A DNA stretch of 14,211 nt from an uncultured Lachnospiraceae bacterium. GTDB taxonomy: Bacteria > Bacillota > Clostridia > Lachnospirales > Lachnospiraceae. The notes under the pieces are model-generated. The model was not told the origin of the DNA, searched no databases, and was given only the letters and a program-made list of their open reading frames with translations. Below, piece by piece: positions 1 to 7,323 of the stretch; position 1 is the stretch's first letter; the number at the start of each line of letters is the position of its first letter. The translations under genes and the position numbers were made by a program. The stretch is taken from the NCBI GenBank assembly GCA_934376945.1, contig CAKRPI010000056.1:1-14211 (forward strand), written 5' to 3'.

Positions 1-103
1 GATACAGTTTCTTTTCTTGATACAGTTTCTTTTCTTGATACAGTTTCTTTTCTTGATACAGTTTCTTTTCTTGATACTGTTTTTTTCTTGATACTGTATT
101 TCT
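1..103. repeat. 18-bp tandem repeat array, continuing off the left edge
   Basis: Four perfect head-to-tail copies of GATACAGTTTCTTTTCTT occupy 1-18, 19-36, 37-54 and 55-72. A 17-bp degenerate copy (GATACTGT core) follows at 73-89, and a further decayed copy (GATACTGTATTTC) starts at 90. Copies degrade towards the right, and the array probably extends leftwards beyond the window. One strand is almost pure pyrimidine apart from the GATACAG core. It lies downstream of the glycosyltransferase stop. The period is a multiple of three, so the array is open in more than one frame: DTVSFL repeats on plus, and KKLYQE repeats on minus. No start codon is visible for either, so I do not call a gene. Between 104 and 164 I see only a weak 6-bp hairpin (144-149/158-163), with no convincing terminator. 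Confidence 0.93.
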
Positions 104-164
104 TTGTATTATCTGCCGCTCATCCCACCACCTGATCTCCCATCAAAGCAGGGGAACGCTTTGC

Positions 165-1121
165 TTATTTTGTTGAATTCTTCGATATTCTATCACAGCG
201 TTTTCTGCCCTGCAACAAAAAAGTACGAAGATATGCAAACGTGTATTTTTTTATTCCATTCACCGTATACGCACAGAAACAAAGCATGGCTTTTGTCCTC
301 CCAAGTCCTGCATAACGGTAGGAATCATACGTCATTTTTGCCGAATGTAGTTTATTTCCGGATTTTCCGTCCGTACTCAAACGGTATTTCAAAAGCGGCT
401 CATTCACTGCAACAGCCCATCCATACTTTTTCAATATTCTGAGCCATAAAATATAATCTTCATGTCCCTCCTCATGCTCCATCGGAAATGCCTTGGCCAC
501 CTCGGCTTTCAGAAGCACAGAGGAGCAATTAATCCAGTTCTGATGCAGCAGCATACGGTACGTAATCTTCTCCTTTACCCCGATCACACGGCCGCTTTGT
601 ATTCCATCCGGTGTCACAAGCTCCCTGGCGGTACAGCACAGCACTGCCTTCGTTTTTTCCATCTGCACCAGCTGCTTTTCCAGTTTATCCGGATCCCACC
701 AGTCATCTGCATCCAAAAATGCAATATATTTTCCAGCCGCCATTGATACACCACGGTTTCTGCTTACAGCCGCACCGCAGTTCTTCTCATTTTTCACATA
801 TCTCACCCGTGAATCCATGGCATACCGTTCCATAACCGCATCCAGTGCATCCGGTGAACAGTCATTTATGACAATCAGCTCCAGCGGCACATTCTGTATC
901 AGCACAGAGTCTATTGCCTGAGAAATCGTCCTTGCACACCGGTATGCCGGCATAATAACCGATACGAGCGGAGTTTCTTCTTTATTTTTATTATATATAG
1001 CACGGTTCGCTGTATTTTGGCTCGCTTCTTCGTTATATACATTTTCTTTCCGCATTTCACTTTTTACTTTTAAATCTTTGCCTGTCATCTTTATCTCTTT
1101 CGTATTCCTCAGAGTCTTCAT
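165..1121 (-). CDS. Family 2 glycosyltransferase (GT-A fold), surface polysaccharide type
   Basis: A 318-residue protein that probably transfers a sugar from a nucleotide-sugar to a lipid-linked glycan on the inner membrane face. The GT2 domain begins near residue 52 (PLVSVIMPAYRCARTI), continues with the nucleotide-binding ELIVINDCSPD segment (81-91) and GAAVSRNRG (116-124), and has the metal-binding DADD at 137-140. The acidic catalytic-base region is GHEDYILWLRI (219-229). Residues 1-50 are polar and probably disordered. The ATG overlaps the upstream sugar-transferase stop as ATGA, which favours this start by translational coupling. However, Met12 (ATG at 1088) has a purine-rich AAAGAGATAAAG stretch before it and is a credible alternative. 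The acceptor and sugar cannot be told from sequence. No membrane anchor is evident apart from a mildly hydrophobic stretch near residues 278-302. Confidence 0.92.
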   Translation of the reverse strand: MKTLRNTKEIKMTGKDLKVKSEMRKENVYNEEASQNTANRAIYNKNKEETPLVSVIMPAYRCARTISQAIDSVLIQNVPLELIVINDCSPDALDAVMERYAMDSRVRYVKNEKNCGAAVSRNRGVSMAAGKYIAFLDADDWWDPDKLEKQLVQMEKTKAVLCCTARELVTPDGIQSGRVIGVKEKITYRMLLHQNWINCSSVLLKAEVAKAFPMEHEEGHEDYILWLRILKKYGWAVAVNEPLLKYRLSTDGKSGNKLHSAKMTYDSYRYAGLGRTKAMLCFCAYTVNGIKKYTFAYLRTFLLQGRKRCDRISKNSTK

Positions 1122-2563
1122 ACGCCATTGCCGGATCTTTGTTCCGGATCATCCTTCCGGAGTACTTCCGTTTCCTGATCCTTTTCATTTTTGCGATGAC
1201 CACTTGCAGCGGTTGTCTGCCACTGTTCTACCCCTTCTGTATTTTCCTTCTGAAACAGAATTTTAACAGTTGTAGCAAGCAGCTGAAGATCCAGCAAAAA
1301 GGAATAGTTTAAAATATATGTCAGATCAAGCTTCAGCTTATCATACGGCGTCGTATTGTATTTTCCATAAACCTGTGCATAACCGGTAAGCCCCGCTTTT
1401 ACCTTCAGGCGATATGAAAACTCCGGAATTTCCTTTGTATACTCCGCTGCAATTTCCGGACGCTCAGGTCTTGGTCCAACCAGCGACATATCTCCCTTTA
1501 TGATATTCAGCAGCTGCGGCAATTCATCAAAATGAATGTTGCGCAGCACTTTTCCAACCGGAGTGACCCGGCTGTCTCCTTTCATTGCCAGTCTGGCGCC
1601 GTCTTTTTCTGAGTCTACACGCATACTGCGAAATTTGTATACCTGGAAAACCCTGCCGTCCTTTGTGAGACGATCCTGCTTATAAAACACAGGGCCTCCA
1701 TCGTACAGCTTAATCAGCAGTGCGATCAGCAACAGCAAAGGAGAAAGCACCACGAGCATCGCAGCAGAGCAGATGATGTCAAATGCACGCTTTACCACCT
1801 GCTTTTCCACGGTCAGACCACAGTTACGTGACAGCAAAAGTGGGGTGTCAAACATATGGATTTTTTCAGAATGCATGATCATGATATCCGATATCTTCTG
1901 CTGACAGTAACAACGGATATTTTTCTCAAAACAGTATTTCAGAAACAGATTCCGCTCATGTGCAGGAAGATCTCCCAGCATAACTGCCTGATATTTCGGA
2001 ATCTCTGCTTTGATCTTTTCCACACCCTCTGACAATGCCATTGTTCCGGTGACATGATATTTATCTTTTCGTTCTGAAAGCTTATGCAAAAGCTGATCTG
2101 CTCCGAAACGGTCATAGATCACCAGCACCTCATGCGGCGGATAGATTTTTGCATAAATCAGACGCATAAATACAACCCACAATATCACCAGCACCAGATT
2201 TGTCCCGGTTACACGCAGCATTGGTTGCAGATTCGTCAGAAATTTCCAGTGTCCAATCAATGACAACTGAAAATACTCAAAAATATTGACCAGCAATACA
2301 GAAAAAATCTGTGACAAAATCACGTCCAGAATCCGCATGTATCCCACTTTAAATGCAGAAAACAGCTTGGATATAAGAATCACAAGCAGGGCATATAAGC
2401 CGAGCAGCGCCCAGTGCCCCCAATATCCATACATTCTTCCGATAACATCTTTATCATAATAATCATGAAACCAGGCATACGCAAATACCCCCGTCTGAAG
2501 CGCTATGATCAGAACGGATGCCAGAAACATCAACAATCGCTTATACCGTTCTCTTTTTCGCAT
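1118..2563 (-). CDS. Polyprenyl glycosylphosphotransferase (exopolysaccharide-initiating sugar transferase)
   Basis: An initiating enzyme of the WbaP/WcaJ type: it moves a sugar-1-phosphate from a UDP-sugar onto undecaprenyl phosphate. The protein has 481 residues. Four N-terminal membrane segments lie at about 8-31, 47-67, 80-97 and 118-138, followed by a cytosolic CoA-binding-like domain (about 144-240). The catalytic bacterial sugar transferase domain has KRAFDIICS (258-266), a membrane-dipping hairpin (266-286), FYKQDRLTKDGRVFQVYKFRSM (293-314 region), FDELPQL (345-351), SLVGPRPERPE (360-370) and GLTGYAQV (391-398). The start at 2563 is preceded by AGGAGG with a 6-nt gap. The reading frame stays open to an ATG at 2644, but that lies upstream of the predicted transcript start and has no ribosome site. 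It is first in a two-gene unit with the glycosyltransferase (4-bp overlap). The sugar specificity (glucose, galactose or N-acetylated) is unknown. Confidence 0.93.
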   Translation of the reverse strand: MRKRERYKRLLMFLASVLIIALQTGVFAYAWFHDYYDKDVIGRMYGYWGHWALLGLYALLVILISKLFSAFKVGYMRILDVILSQIFSVLLVNIFEYFQLSLIGHWKFLTNLQPMLRVTGTNLVLVILWVVFMRLIYAKIYPPHEVLVIYDRFGADQLLHKLSERKDKYHVTGTMALSEGVEKIKAEIPKYQAVMLGDLPAHERNLFLKYCFEKNIRCYCQQKISDIMIMHSEKIHMFDTPLLLSRNCGLTVEKQVVKRAFDIICSAAMLVVLSPLLLLIALLIKLYDGGPVFYKQDRLTKDGRVFQVYKFRSMRVDSEKDGARLAMKGDSRVTPVGKVLRNIHFDELPQLLNIIKGDMSLVGPRPERPEIAAEYTKEIPEFSYRLKVKAGLTGYAQVYGKYNTTPYDKLKLDLTYILNYSFLLDLQLLATTVKILFQKENTEGVEQWQTTAASGHRKNEKDQETEVLRKDDPEQRSGNGV

Positions 2564-2632
2564 GCTTTTCCTCCTGCAATCTGTACATTCTTTGATCTGG
2601 CAGACAGCTTCGTTCTTCTGCCGATCGCTTCT

Positions 2633-2661
2633 ATTATAGAGCACTTCCGCCGAATTGACAA
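2633..2661 (-). promoter_or_regulatory. Sigma-A-type promoter for the sugar transferase unit
   Basis: Read on the minus strand: -35 TTGTCA (2656-2661), a 17-nt spacer and -10 TATAAT (2633-2638), a near-consensus vegetative promoter. Transcription should begin near 2626, giving a leader of about 60 nt before the ATG at 2563. It faces away from the L,D-transpeptidase promoter, so the 332-bp gap is a divergent control region. Confidence 0.8.
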
Positions 2662-2720
2662 CCTTAAAGAAAAGAGCTCTTTTTAACCCAAATATTAATT
2701 TTTTTTTATGAATTGGTTGC

Positions 2721-2749
2721 TTGCATTTGCATTTGGCAGCAGATATAAT
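2721..2749 (+). promoter_or_regulatory. Sigma-A-type promoter for the L,D-transpeptidase gene
   Basis: -35 TTGCAT (2721-2726), a 17-nt spacer and -10 TATAAT (2744-2749). The predicted start is near 2756, about 140 nt ahead of the ATG at 2896. The two divergent -35 boxes are about 60 bp apart, with an A/T-rich stretch at 2690-2708 between them. Confidence 0.75.
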
Positions 2750-2755
2750 AAAAAA

Positions 2756-2895
2756 AGGAAAGATCTGCTAATACAGATTCTTTCAGTTTCCGTGTGTAAC
2801 CGCCCTGTTTTTACAGCATTCTGGCATTCATTCAAGAGAATGACAGGCAGTTACTACTTTTATGTTTTATTCTTAAAAAGGAGAGGAGAAGAACC
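2756..2895 (+). promoter_or_regulatory. Long 5' leader with three small stem-loops, ahead of the L,D-transpeptidase
   Basis: Three hairpins can be drawn. The first pairs 2758-2767 with 2774-2784 (10 bp, one bulged T, loop CTAATA). The second is CTGT/ACAG at 2805-2808/2813-2816. The third pairs 2821-2829 with 2838-2846 (8 bp with one G-A mismatch, 8-nt loop). None has a following T-tract, so attenuation is not evident. The ribosome site AAGGAGAGGAG lies at 2878-2888, 7 nt before the ATG. I do not recognise a known riboswitch class. The leader may simply be long. Confidence 0.3.
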
Positions 2896-4695
2896 ATGAC
2901 AATCAAAAAAATGATTTCTGCCTTCTGCCTGGCTGCCGGGCTTGTTATTGCCGCTCCGGCAGCAGTATCAGTCACCGGGGTCAACTATCCCGCAACCGTG
3001 CAGGCAGCTGTTCAGGATGGCTGGCAGAAAGATGGTGCCGGAGTTTATTATCTCAAAGACGGCAAGCGTGTCACCGGACGTCAGCAAATCAATGGCTATA
3101 CCTACTATTTCAATCAACAGGGGTATCGCCAGACCGGAGTCGTAAAAATCGGCAAGTCCACTTACTATTTTAACCCGGGAAGCGGCAAGCTTTGCACCGG
3201 TTATTCCGGACTGGTCCGAATCGGAAATTCAGATTCCAAGCTTTATTATTATTTTGCAAAGGCCGCCAACGGCGCAATTGCAGTAAATACCTGGGTAAAT
3301 TACAACGGAAAATGGTATTATGCCGACAAGGATGCAAAAATTAATTTTGGTACCATTCGTGTTTCCGGCAAGCTTTACCATGTTACACCTACTCAGGGAC
3401 GGCTTCGCGGATACACAAAATCAGCCTACGACAAGAAGTACTATTACGCACAGAGCAATGGTATGCTGAAGGTTGGTCTGCAGACCATCAACAGTAAGCT
3501 CTATTACTTCAATCCGTCCACCGGTGCTCAGCAGCGCGGCCGCGTTGTAATCGGAAATACCAGCTATTACTTCAATACTCAAAGTGGCTGGGCCCGAACC
3601 GGATGGATCACAACCAACAACAAAACCTATTACTTCGGCAAGGATTACAAGCAATTGACCGGATGGCAGACACTCAAAGCACGCAATTCCAATAAGGTCG
3701 GCAAATATTATTTCAATCCGAAGACCGGAGCCCGCGTGGAAAACTGCTGGTACAAAATCGATTCCGCTTACTACTATTTCGATAAAAACGGAGTCCTTCA
3801 GACCGGCTGGATCAACGTAAACGGAAAACGGTATTACTCCAATGCATCCGGAAAACGTGTTACCGGATGGCAGCAGAACATCGACGGCAGAAAATATTTC
3901 TTTAACAAAAATACCGGTGTAATGGAAACCGGCTGGAAATATTCAAACGGAAAATATTTCTACCTGAATCCAAACAAGAACGCCTACTCCTACGGAGCAG
4001 CACTTACCGGATGGCAGAAAATAGGCGGAAGCTGGTATTACTTCAACGCTCCGCGCTGTGACCGCCATGCAGGATGGCTGGTTGAAAATGATAAGAAATA
4101 CTACTTCGACAAGAAGACCGGAAAAATGTATACCGGAAGACATACCATTGACGGAGTGGTTTATGATTTCGGCACAAGCGGAGCAATCAATATCATTCCG
4201 ACGACTGGTACCTGGCGTGTGGAGGTACAACGAAAAACTCCTTGTTTTGTAGTTGTATACCGCGGAAATATTCCGGTAAAATCTTTCGTCTGCTCTACCG
4301 CCCGCGATGGTGTCAGCACACCGTCCGGTACCTTTACCATCATGGACAAGCTTTACTGGCATGAACTGATGGGACCATCCTGGGGACAGTATTGCTCTCA
4401 CATTACGAGTGATATTCTCTTCCACTCAGTGCCGAATACCAGATACAGAGATCCGTATTCGCTCGAATACTGGGAGTACAACAAGCTTGGCTCACAGGCA
4501 TCTGCCGGCTGCATCCGTCTCTCTGTAAAGCATGCGAAATGGTTGTTTGAAAATGTCCCGGTCGGCACACAGGTAACTATCCGTGACAGCATTACCCGTC
4601 CGAACAGTATTCCGCTTGAAACAGTTCCAAAAATCACTAACAAGCAGACCTGGGATCCGACAGACACCTTTGTAAATCCATACAGCGTACGATAG
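2896..4695 (+). CDS. Secreted L,D-transpeptidase (YkuD domain) with cell-wall-binding repeats
   Basis: A 599-residue exported enzyme expected to make or remodel 3-3 peptidoglycan cross-links, or to attach proteins to the wall. A signal peptide covers about residues 1-38 (KK, a hydrophobic core at 8-26, probable cleavage after VQA). Residues 40-430 are a long run of roughly 20-residue aromatic/glycine repeats of the choline/glucan-binding type (for example TYYFNQQGYRQTG, KYYFDKKTGKMYTG), about 18 units. The C-terminal YkuD domain (about 437-563) has the catalytic histidine in FHSVP (His510) and the nucleophile in SAGCIRL (Cys539), so it looks active. The ribosome site AAGGAGAGGAG fixes the start. 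It stands alone, transcribed away from the sugar transferase unit and closed by a strong terminator. The repeats suggest anchoring to teichoic acid or wall glycan; the ligand is inferred, not shown. Confidence 0.95.
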   Translation: MTIKKMISAFCLAAGLVIAAPAAVSVTGVNYPATVQAAVQDGWQKDGAGVYYLKDGKRVTGRQQINGYTYYFNQQGYRQTGVVKIGKSTYYFNPGSGKLCTGYSGLVRIGNSDSKLYYYFAKAANGAIAVNTWVNYNGKWYYADKDAKINFGTIRVSGKLYHVTPTQGRLRGYTKSAYDKKYYYAQSNGMLKVGLQTINSKLYYFNPSTGAQQRGRVVIGNTSYYFNTQSGWARTGWITTNNKTYYFGKDYKQLTGWQTLKARNSNKVGKYYFNPKTGARVENCWYKIDSAYYYFDKNGVLQTGWINVNGKRYYSNASGKRVTGWQQNIDGRKYFFNKNTGVMETGWKYSNGKYFYLNPNKNAYSYGAALTGWQKIGGSWYYFNAPRCDRHAGWLVENDKKYYFDKKTGKMYTGRHTIDGVVYDFGTSGAINIIPTTGTWRVEVQRKTPCFVVVYRGNIPVKSFVCSTARDGVSTPSGTFTIMDKLYWHELMGPSWGQYCSHITSDILFHSVPNTRYRDPYSLEYWEYNKLGSQASAGCIRLSVKHAKWLFENVPVGTQVTIRDSITRPNSIPLETVPKITNKQTWDPTDTFVNPYSVR

Positions 4696-4710
4696 ATAAT
4701 TTCACAAAAA

Positions 4711-4757
4711 ACTGCTGCTTCATAGTGTGAATTACTATGAAGCAGCAGTTCTTTTTA
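4711..4757. terminator. Strong bidirectional intrinsic terminator
   Basis: A 16-bp perfect stem pairs ACTGCTGCTTCATAGT (4711-4726) with ACTATGAAGCAGCAGT (4734-4749), with the 7-nt loop GTGAATT. On plus it is followed by TCTTTTT and further T runs. On minus it is followed by TTTTT from 4710-4706. It therefore ends both the L,D-transpeptidase transcript and the convergent operon finishing with the HPr gene. Confidence 0.93.
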
Positions 4758-4796
4758 GTTATTTTTTTTGGTATTCTTTTTTCAATTATTTCCTTT

Positions 4797-5063
4797 TCAG
4801 TTGTTCATCTCCGTCTCCAGAAGCTGTCCGATGGCCGCAGCCGCTTCTTCCTCCTGTGTACCGCTGCAGACAATCTCGATCTCATCCATCTGCTGCACAC
4901 ATGCACTCAGAATTCCCAGCATGCTCTTCGCATTAAATTCCCTTTCACGAAAACGAATCATAATATTAGTTGACTCAAACTCCATTGCCTTTTTACATAA
5001 ATCACGTGCCGGGCGAAGATGAAGCCCTGCGTTGCTTTTTACAGTCACCTTTTTTCTTACCAT
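4797..5063 (-). CDS. HPr family phosphocarrier protein
   Basis: An 88-residue protein, the normal size for HPr, the small carrier that takes phosphate from enzyme I and passes it to PTS sugar permeases. The active-site histidine is in AGLHLRPA (His15). The regulatory serine of Firmicutes HPr is in NAKSMLGIL (Ser47, equivalent to Ser46), so both EI-dependent and HPr-kinase-dependent phosphorylation are possible; it is not a Crh-type variant lacking His15. The start at 5063 is preceded by GGAGGG 7 nt upstream. A TTG six codons earlier keeps the frame open but lies ahead of that ribosome site. It is the last gene of the mreB-to-HPr run, 72 bp after cdaR with no terminator in between. The paralogue could serve regulation rather than bulk sugar transport, so I leave the symbol blank. 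Confidence 0.9.
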   Translation of the reverse strand: MVRKKVTVKSNAGLHLRPARDLCKKAMEFESTNIMIRFREREFNAKSMLGILSACVQQMDEIEIVCSGTQEEEAAAAIGQLLETEMNN

Positions 5064-5135
5064 TGCTGTCCCTCCATGCAAGTCATCCTTCCAAAGCTTA
5101 TCCCCACTGCCCTCAGAGTGTGTCTCAGAAATGCT

Positions 5136-6458
5136 CTAATTCTCCGTTTGCGTCTCTTCCTGTATCTTCTGTGCTGTCACTACCAGACTGACCGGTGATA
5201 CCAGCGAATATCCATCCGGCAGCTGAATTTCGACCGGAATTTCATAAACACCTTCTTCTGCACAGTCTGCAAGATCTACACTTGCCTTGATATCACTTAT
5301 ACTCAAGGAAGGCTCTCCTTCTTCATCCGCATGTACAGCCACCTGAATCTGGTCTGCCGGTGAAATGACCAGACTGATTTTGTCTGTATCCGGGCGGTTG
5401 TGAACCTCCAGACTGGAAAGCGGAACCTGAAGCGTCTGATCTCCGCTCTTTTCGATCTGAACTGTAACCGATATTGTAGGATCTGTATCTGCCACAAGAC
5501 GAATCCCTTCCAATTTACCGAGGGTCTCACTCAGATCAATTTCTGCTGATACATTTTCTGTTGCACCTTCTACCGACACAGAATCCTGCGCCGTAATTTT
5601 TCCATTCAATCTTGCAAGTGCTTCCTTCGTTCCAACCAGATTTACCGTTACCGGCATTGTCGAAATACCGGCCACACGATATCCGTCTGCCGGTGTACCG
5701 GTTGTATGAATCTCAACCGGAATATCACTCATTACCTCCCAAAGTGTAATATCTACCATCACCTCGTTATTCGAAAGCAATATTCCCGAAGAATCCTTGA
5801 TCTGCAAACGTGCCATCTGACTGTCAGAAAGTGCTTCTTCATTCTTATCATAAATCTGAAGATCAACGGTCTTGCGTACTGATTTATCCAAACCACGCAC
5901 ATTAACGTCTGCAACTACTTTCCCGATTTTGTTAAGCAGGCTTTCCGGTCCTGCAATCTGTACGGTCTTTCCCTGTACCACTTCCTTCGTGCCAACCTCA
6001 TAACCATTTGCAACGCTTCCTGTGGTTGTAACAGTCACAACAAAGTCACTCTGCTTCTTCTGCTCCAGTGTCACTTTCATAACAGAAGGGATGACTTCCA
6101 TCTCATCTAACGTGACCGAAGGATTGCTGCATTCCACCCGAAGGGGAATTGCGCCGACCTCATTGATTGCCTCCATATCTGCAATCACCTTAAAATCCGA
6201 TGTTTTTAACGTTTTCAGTACACTGCTGCGCTCGGTAACTTTAATAATTACCGCGTCTCCGTACACATCATCTTCTACTACAGCAAACACCTTATCCAGT
6301 TCTGTAACACTTTCTGTGTTGACCATCGTAATTTTAATGTTTTTAAAAAGAACCGTCTGCGTCGGATCGTCTACATTCGCTACCAACAACCAGATCAGAA
6401 ATGCTACCAGCAGCGATAAAATTTTCAGACCGATATTTCTGGTGAATTTATGCTTCAT
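5136..6458 (-). CDS. cdaR: YbbR/CdaR-type regulator of the diadenylate cyclase
   Basis: A 440-residue membrane-anchored extracytoplasmic protein. A single N-terminal membrane segment (about 10-28, LKILSLLVAFLIWLLV) is followed by four YbbR-like beta domains at about 50-132, 138-217, 225-310 and 325-430. The recurring V-x-G pattern is seen in VQIAGPESLLNKI and VNLVGTKEALARL. In Firmicutes this family binds CdaA and modulates c-di-AMP synthesis. Its start overlaps the end of cdaA by 11 bp, so the two are almost certainly co-translated. The commonly linked third gene, glmM, does not follow here; an HPr gene does. The glutamine/glutamate/threonine-rich tail has no recognised motif. Confidence 0.92.
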   Translation of the reverse strand: MKHKFTRNIGLKILSLLVAFLIWLLVANVDDPTQTVLFKNIKITMVNTESVTELDKVFAVVEDDVYGDAVIIKVTERSSVLKTLKTSDFKVIADMEAINEVGAIPLRVECSNPSVTLDEMEVIPSVMKVTLEQKKQSDFVVTVTTTGSVANGYEVGTKEVVQGKTVQIAGPESLLNKIGKVVADVNVRGLDKSVRKTVDLQIYDKNEEALSDSQMARLQIKDSSGILLSNNEVMVDITLWEVMSDIPVEIHTTGTPADGYRVAGISTMPVTVNLVGTKEALARLNGKITAQDSVSVEGATENVSAEIDLSETLGKLEGIRLVADTDPTISVTVQIEKSGDQTLQVPLSSLEVHNRPDTDKISLVISPADQIQVAVHADEEGEPSLSISDIKASVDLADCAEEGVYEIPVEIQLPDGYSLVSPVSLVVTAQKIQEETQTEN

Positions 6459-7323
6459 TTTTATTCCAGCCTTTCCAGATCCTGAATTTCTTTTGCGGAA
6501 CCGTCTTGTTCTGAAGCATCACAAGCTGTTCTTTCAGTTCATCCACTGTAATATTACGTTTCAGTTCCCCCTTATAGGCCACCGAAATTCCTCCTGTCTC
6601 CTCTGACACGATCACAGTCAGCGAATCTGTCACCTCACTGATGCCTACTCCTGCTCTGTGCCGTGTACCAAGCTCCTTACTAAGCATCATATTATCTGAA
6701 AGCGGAAGATAGCACGTTGCAGATGTAATACGGTTGCCCCGTACAATCACTGCACCATCATGCAGCGGCGTATTATGCTCAAATATATTAATCAGAAGCT
6801 GACTTGTCAGAACAGAATCCAGTGTAATCCCTGTCCGTTCATACTCATCCAGCTTGACATTCTGCTCAATTACAATCAGTGCACCGGTCTTGGCCTTTCC
6901 CATCTCTGAAGCCGCCTTTGCAATTTCATTCACAGTCTTATCACTGAAACGCTCCGTCACTTCCCGTCCTGTATCAATCGGGATCAGAGATGATACGATC
7001 TGTTTTTCACCGATCTGCTCCAGCGCACGCCGCAGCTCCGGCTGAAAGATTACGATTGCCGCCGTAATGGCAATGTCGATTCCACGATTCACAATAAAGA
7101 TCAATGTATCCATGTGCAACAGATAAACCAGTGATACACATACCACCAGTACCATAAGTCCCTTGAGAAGTGTCCATGCTCTGGTATTTTTAATCCACAG
7201 CAGGAGACTATATACAAGAAAAGCCAAAATGAAAATTTCCAGTACATCTGTAATCGTAATGGAAACTGTTGGCATCGTAAACCATGACATGTCATTTGCC
7301 AACCATACTTTCAGGCTGTTCAT
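6448..7323 (-). CDS. cdaA: Membrane diadenylate cyclase (c-di-AMP synthase)
   Basis: A 291-residue enzyme that joins two ATP into cyclic di-AMP, a messenger controlling potassium and osmolyte transport and wall stress. Three membrane helices lie at about 25-44, 49-69 and 73-93, followed by the DAC (DisA_N) domain, about 95-255. The two signature motifs are intact: DGA at 189-191 (PLHDGAVIVRGN) and RHR at 221-223 (GTRHRAGVGISE). The start is supported by AAGGAGAGAG just upstream. It begins inside the last 32 bp of comF and overlaps cdaR by 11 bp. Length and topology match CdaA rather than DisA or CdaS. Confidence 0.97.
   Translation of the reverse strand: MNSLKVWLANDMSWFTMPTVSITITDVLEIFILAFLVYSLLLWIKNTRAWTLLKGLMVLVVCVSLVYLLHMDTLIFIVNRGIDIAITAAIVIFQPELRRALEQIGEKQIVSSLIPIDTGREVTERFSDKTVNEIAKAASEMGKAKTGALIVIEQNVKLDEYERTGITLDSVLTSQLLINIFEHNTPLHDGAVIVRGNRITSATCYLPLSDNMMLSKELGTRHRAGVGISEVTDSLTVIVSEETGGISVAYKGELKRNITVDELKEQLVMLQNKTVPQKKFRIWKGWNKNEA

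Noticed and set aside
1..103. CRISPR array
   Set aside because: The units abut directly with no variable spacers, and no cas genes are present.
1..135. Plus-strand open frame through the 18-bp repeats (DTVSFL repeats, stop at 133-135)
   Set aside because: No start in view and no family match. A period of 18 leaves several frames open by construction, so openness is not evidence of coding.
104..442. 112-codon plus-strand ORF opposite the end of the glycosyltransferase
   Set aside because: It overlaps the confident GT2 gene antisense, has no domain and no clear ribosome site.
2564..2644. 27-residue N-terminal extension of the sugar transferase
   Set aside because: The extra codons lie over the -10 box and predicted transcript start. 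The ATG at 2563 has an AGGAGG site at ideal spacing.
2708..2899. 63-codon plus-strand ORF ending at the transpeptidase start
   Set aside because: Its start lies upstream of the mapped -35/-10 boxes and it runs through the leader and ribosome site of the next gene.
6022..6606. 194-codon plus-strand ORF opposite cdaR/cdaA
   Set aside because: It is antisense to two confidently identified overlapping genes and has no recognisable domain.
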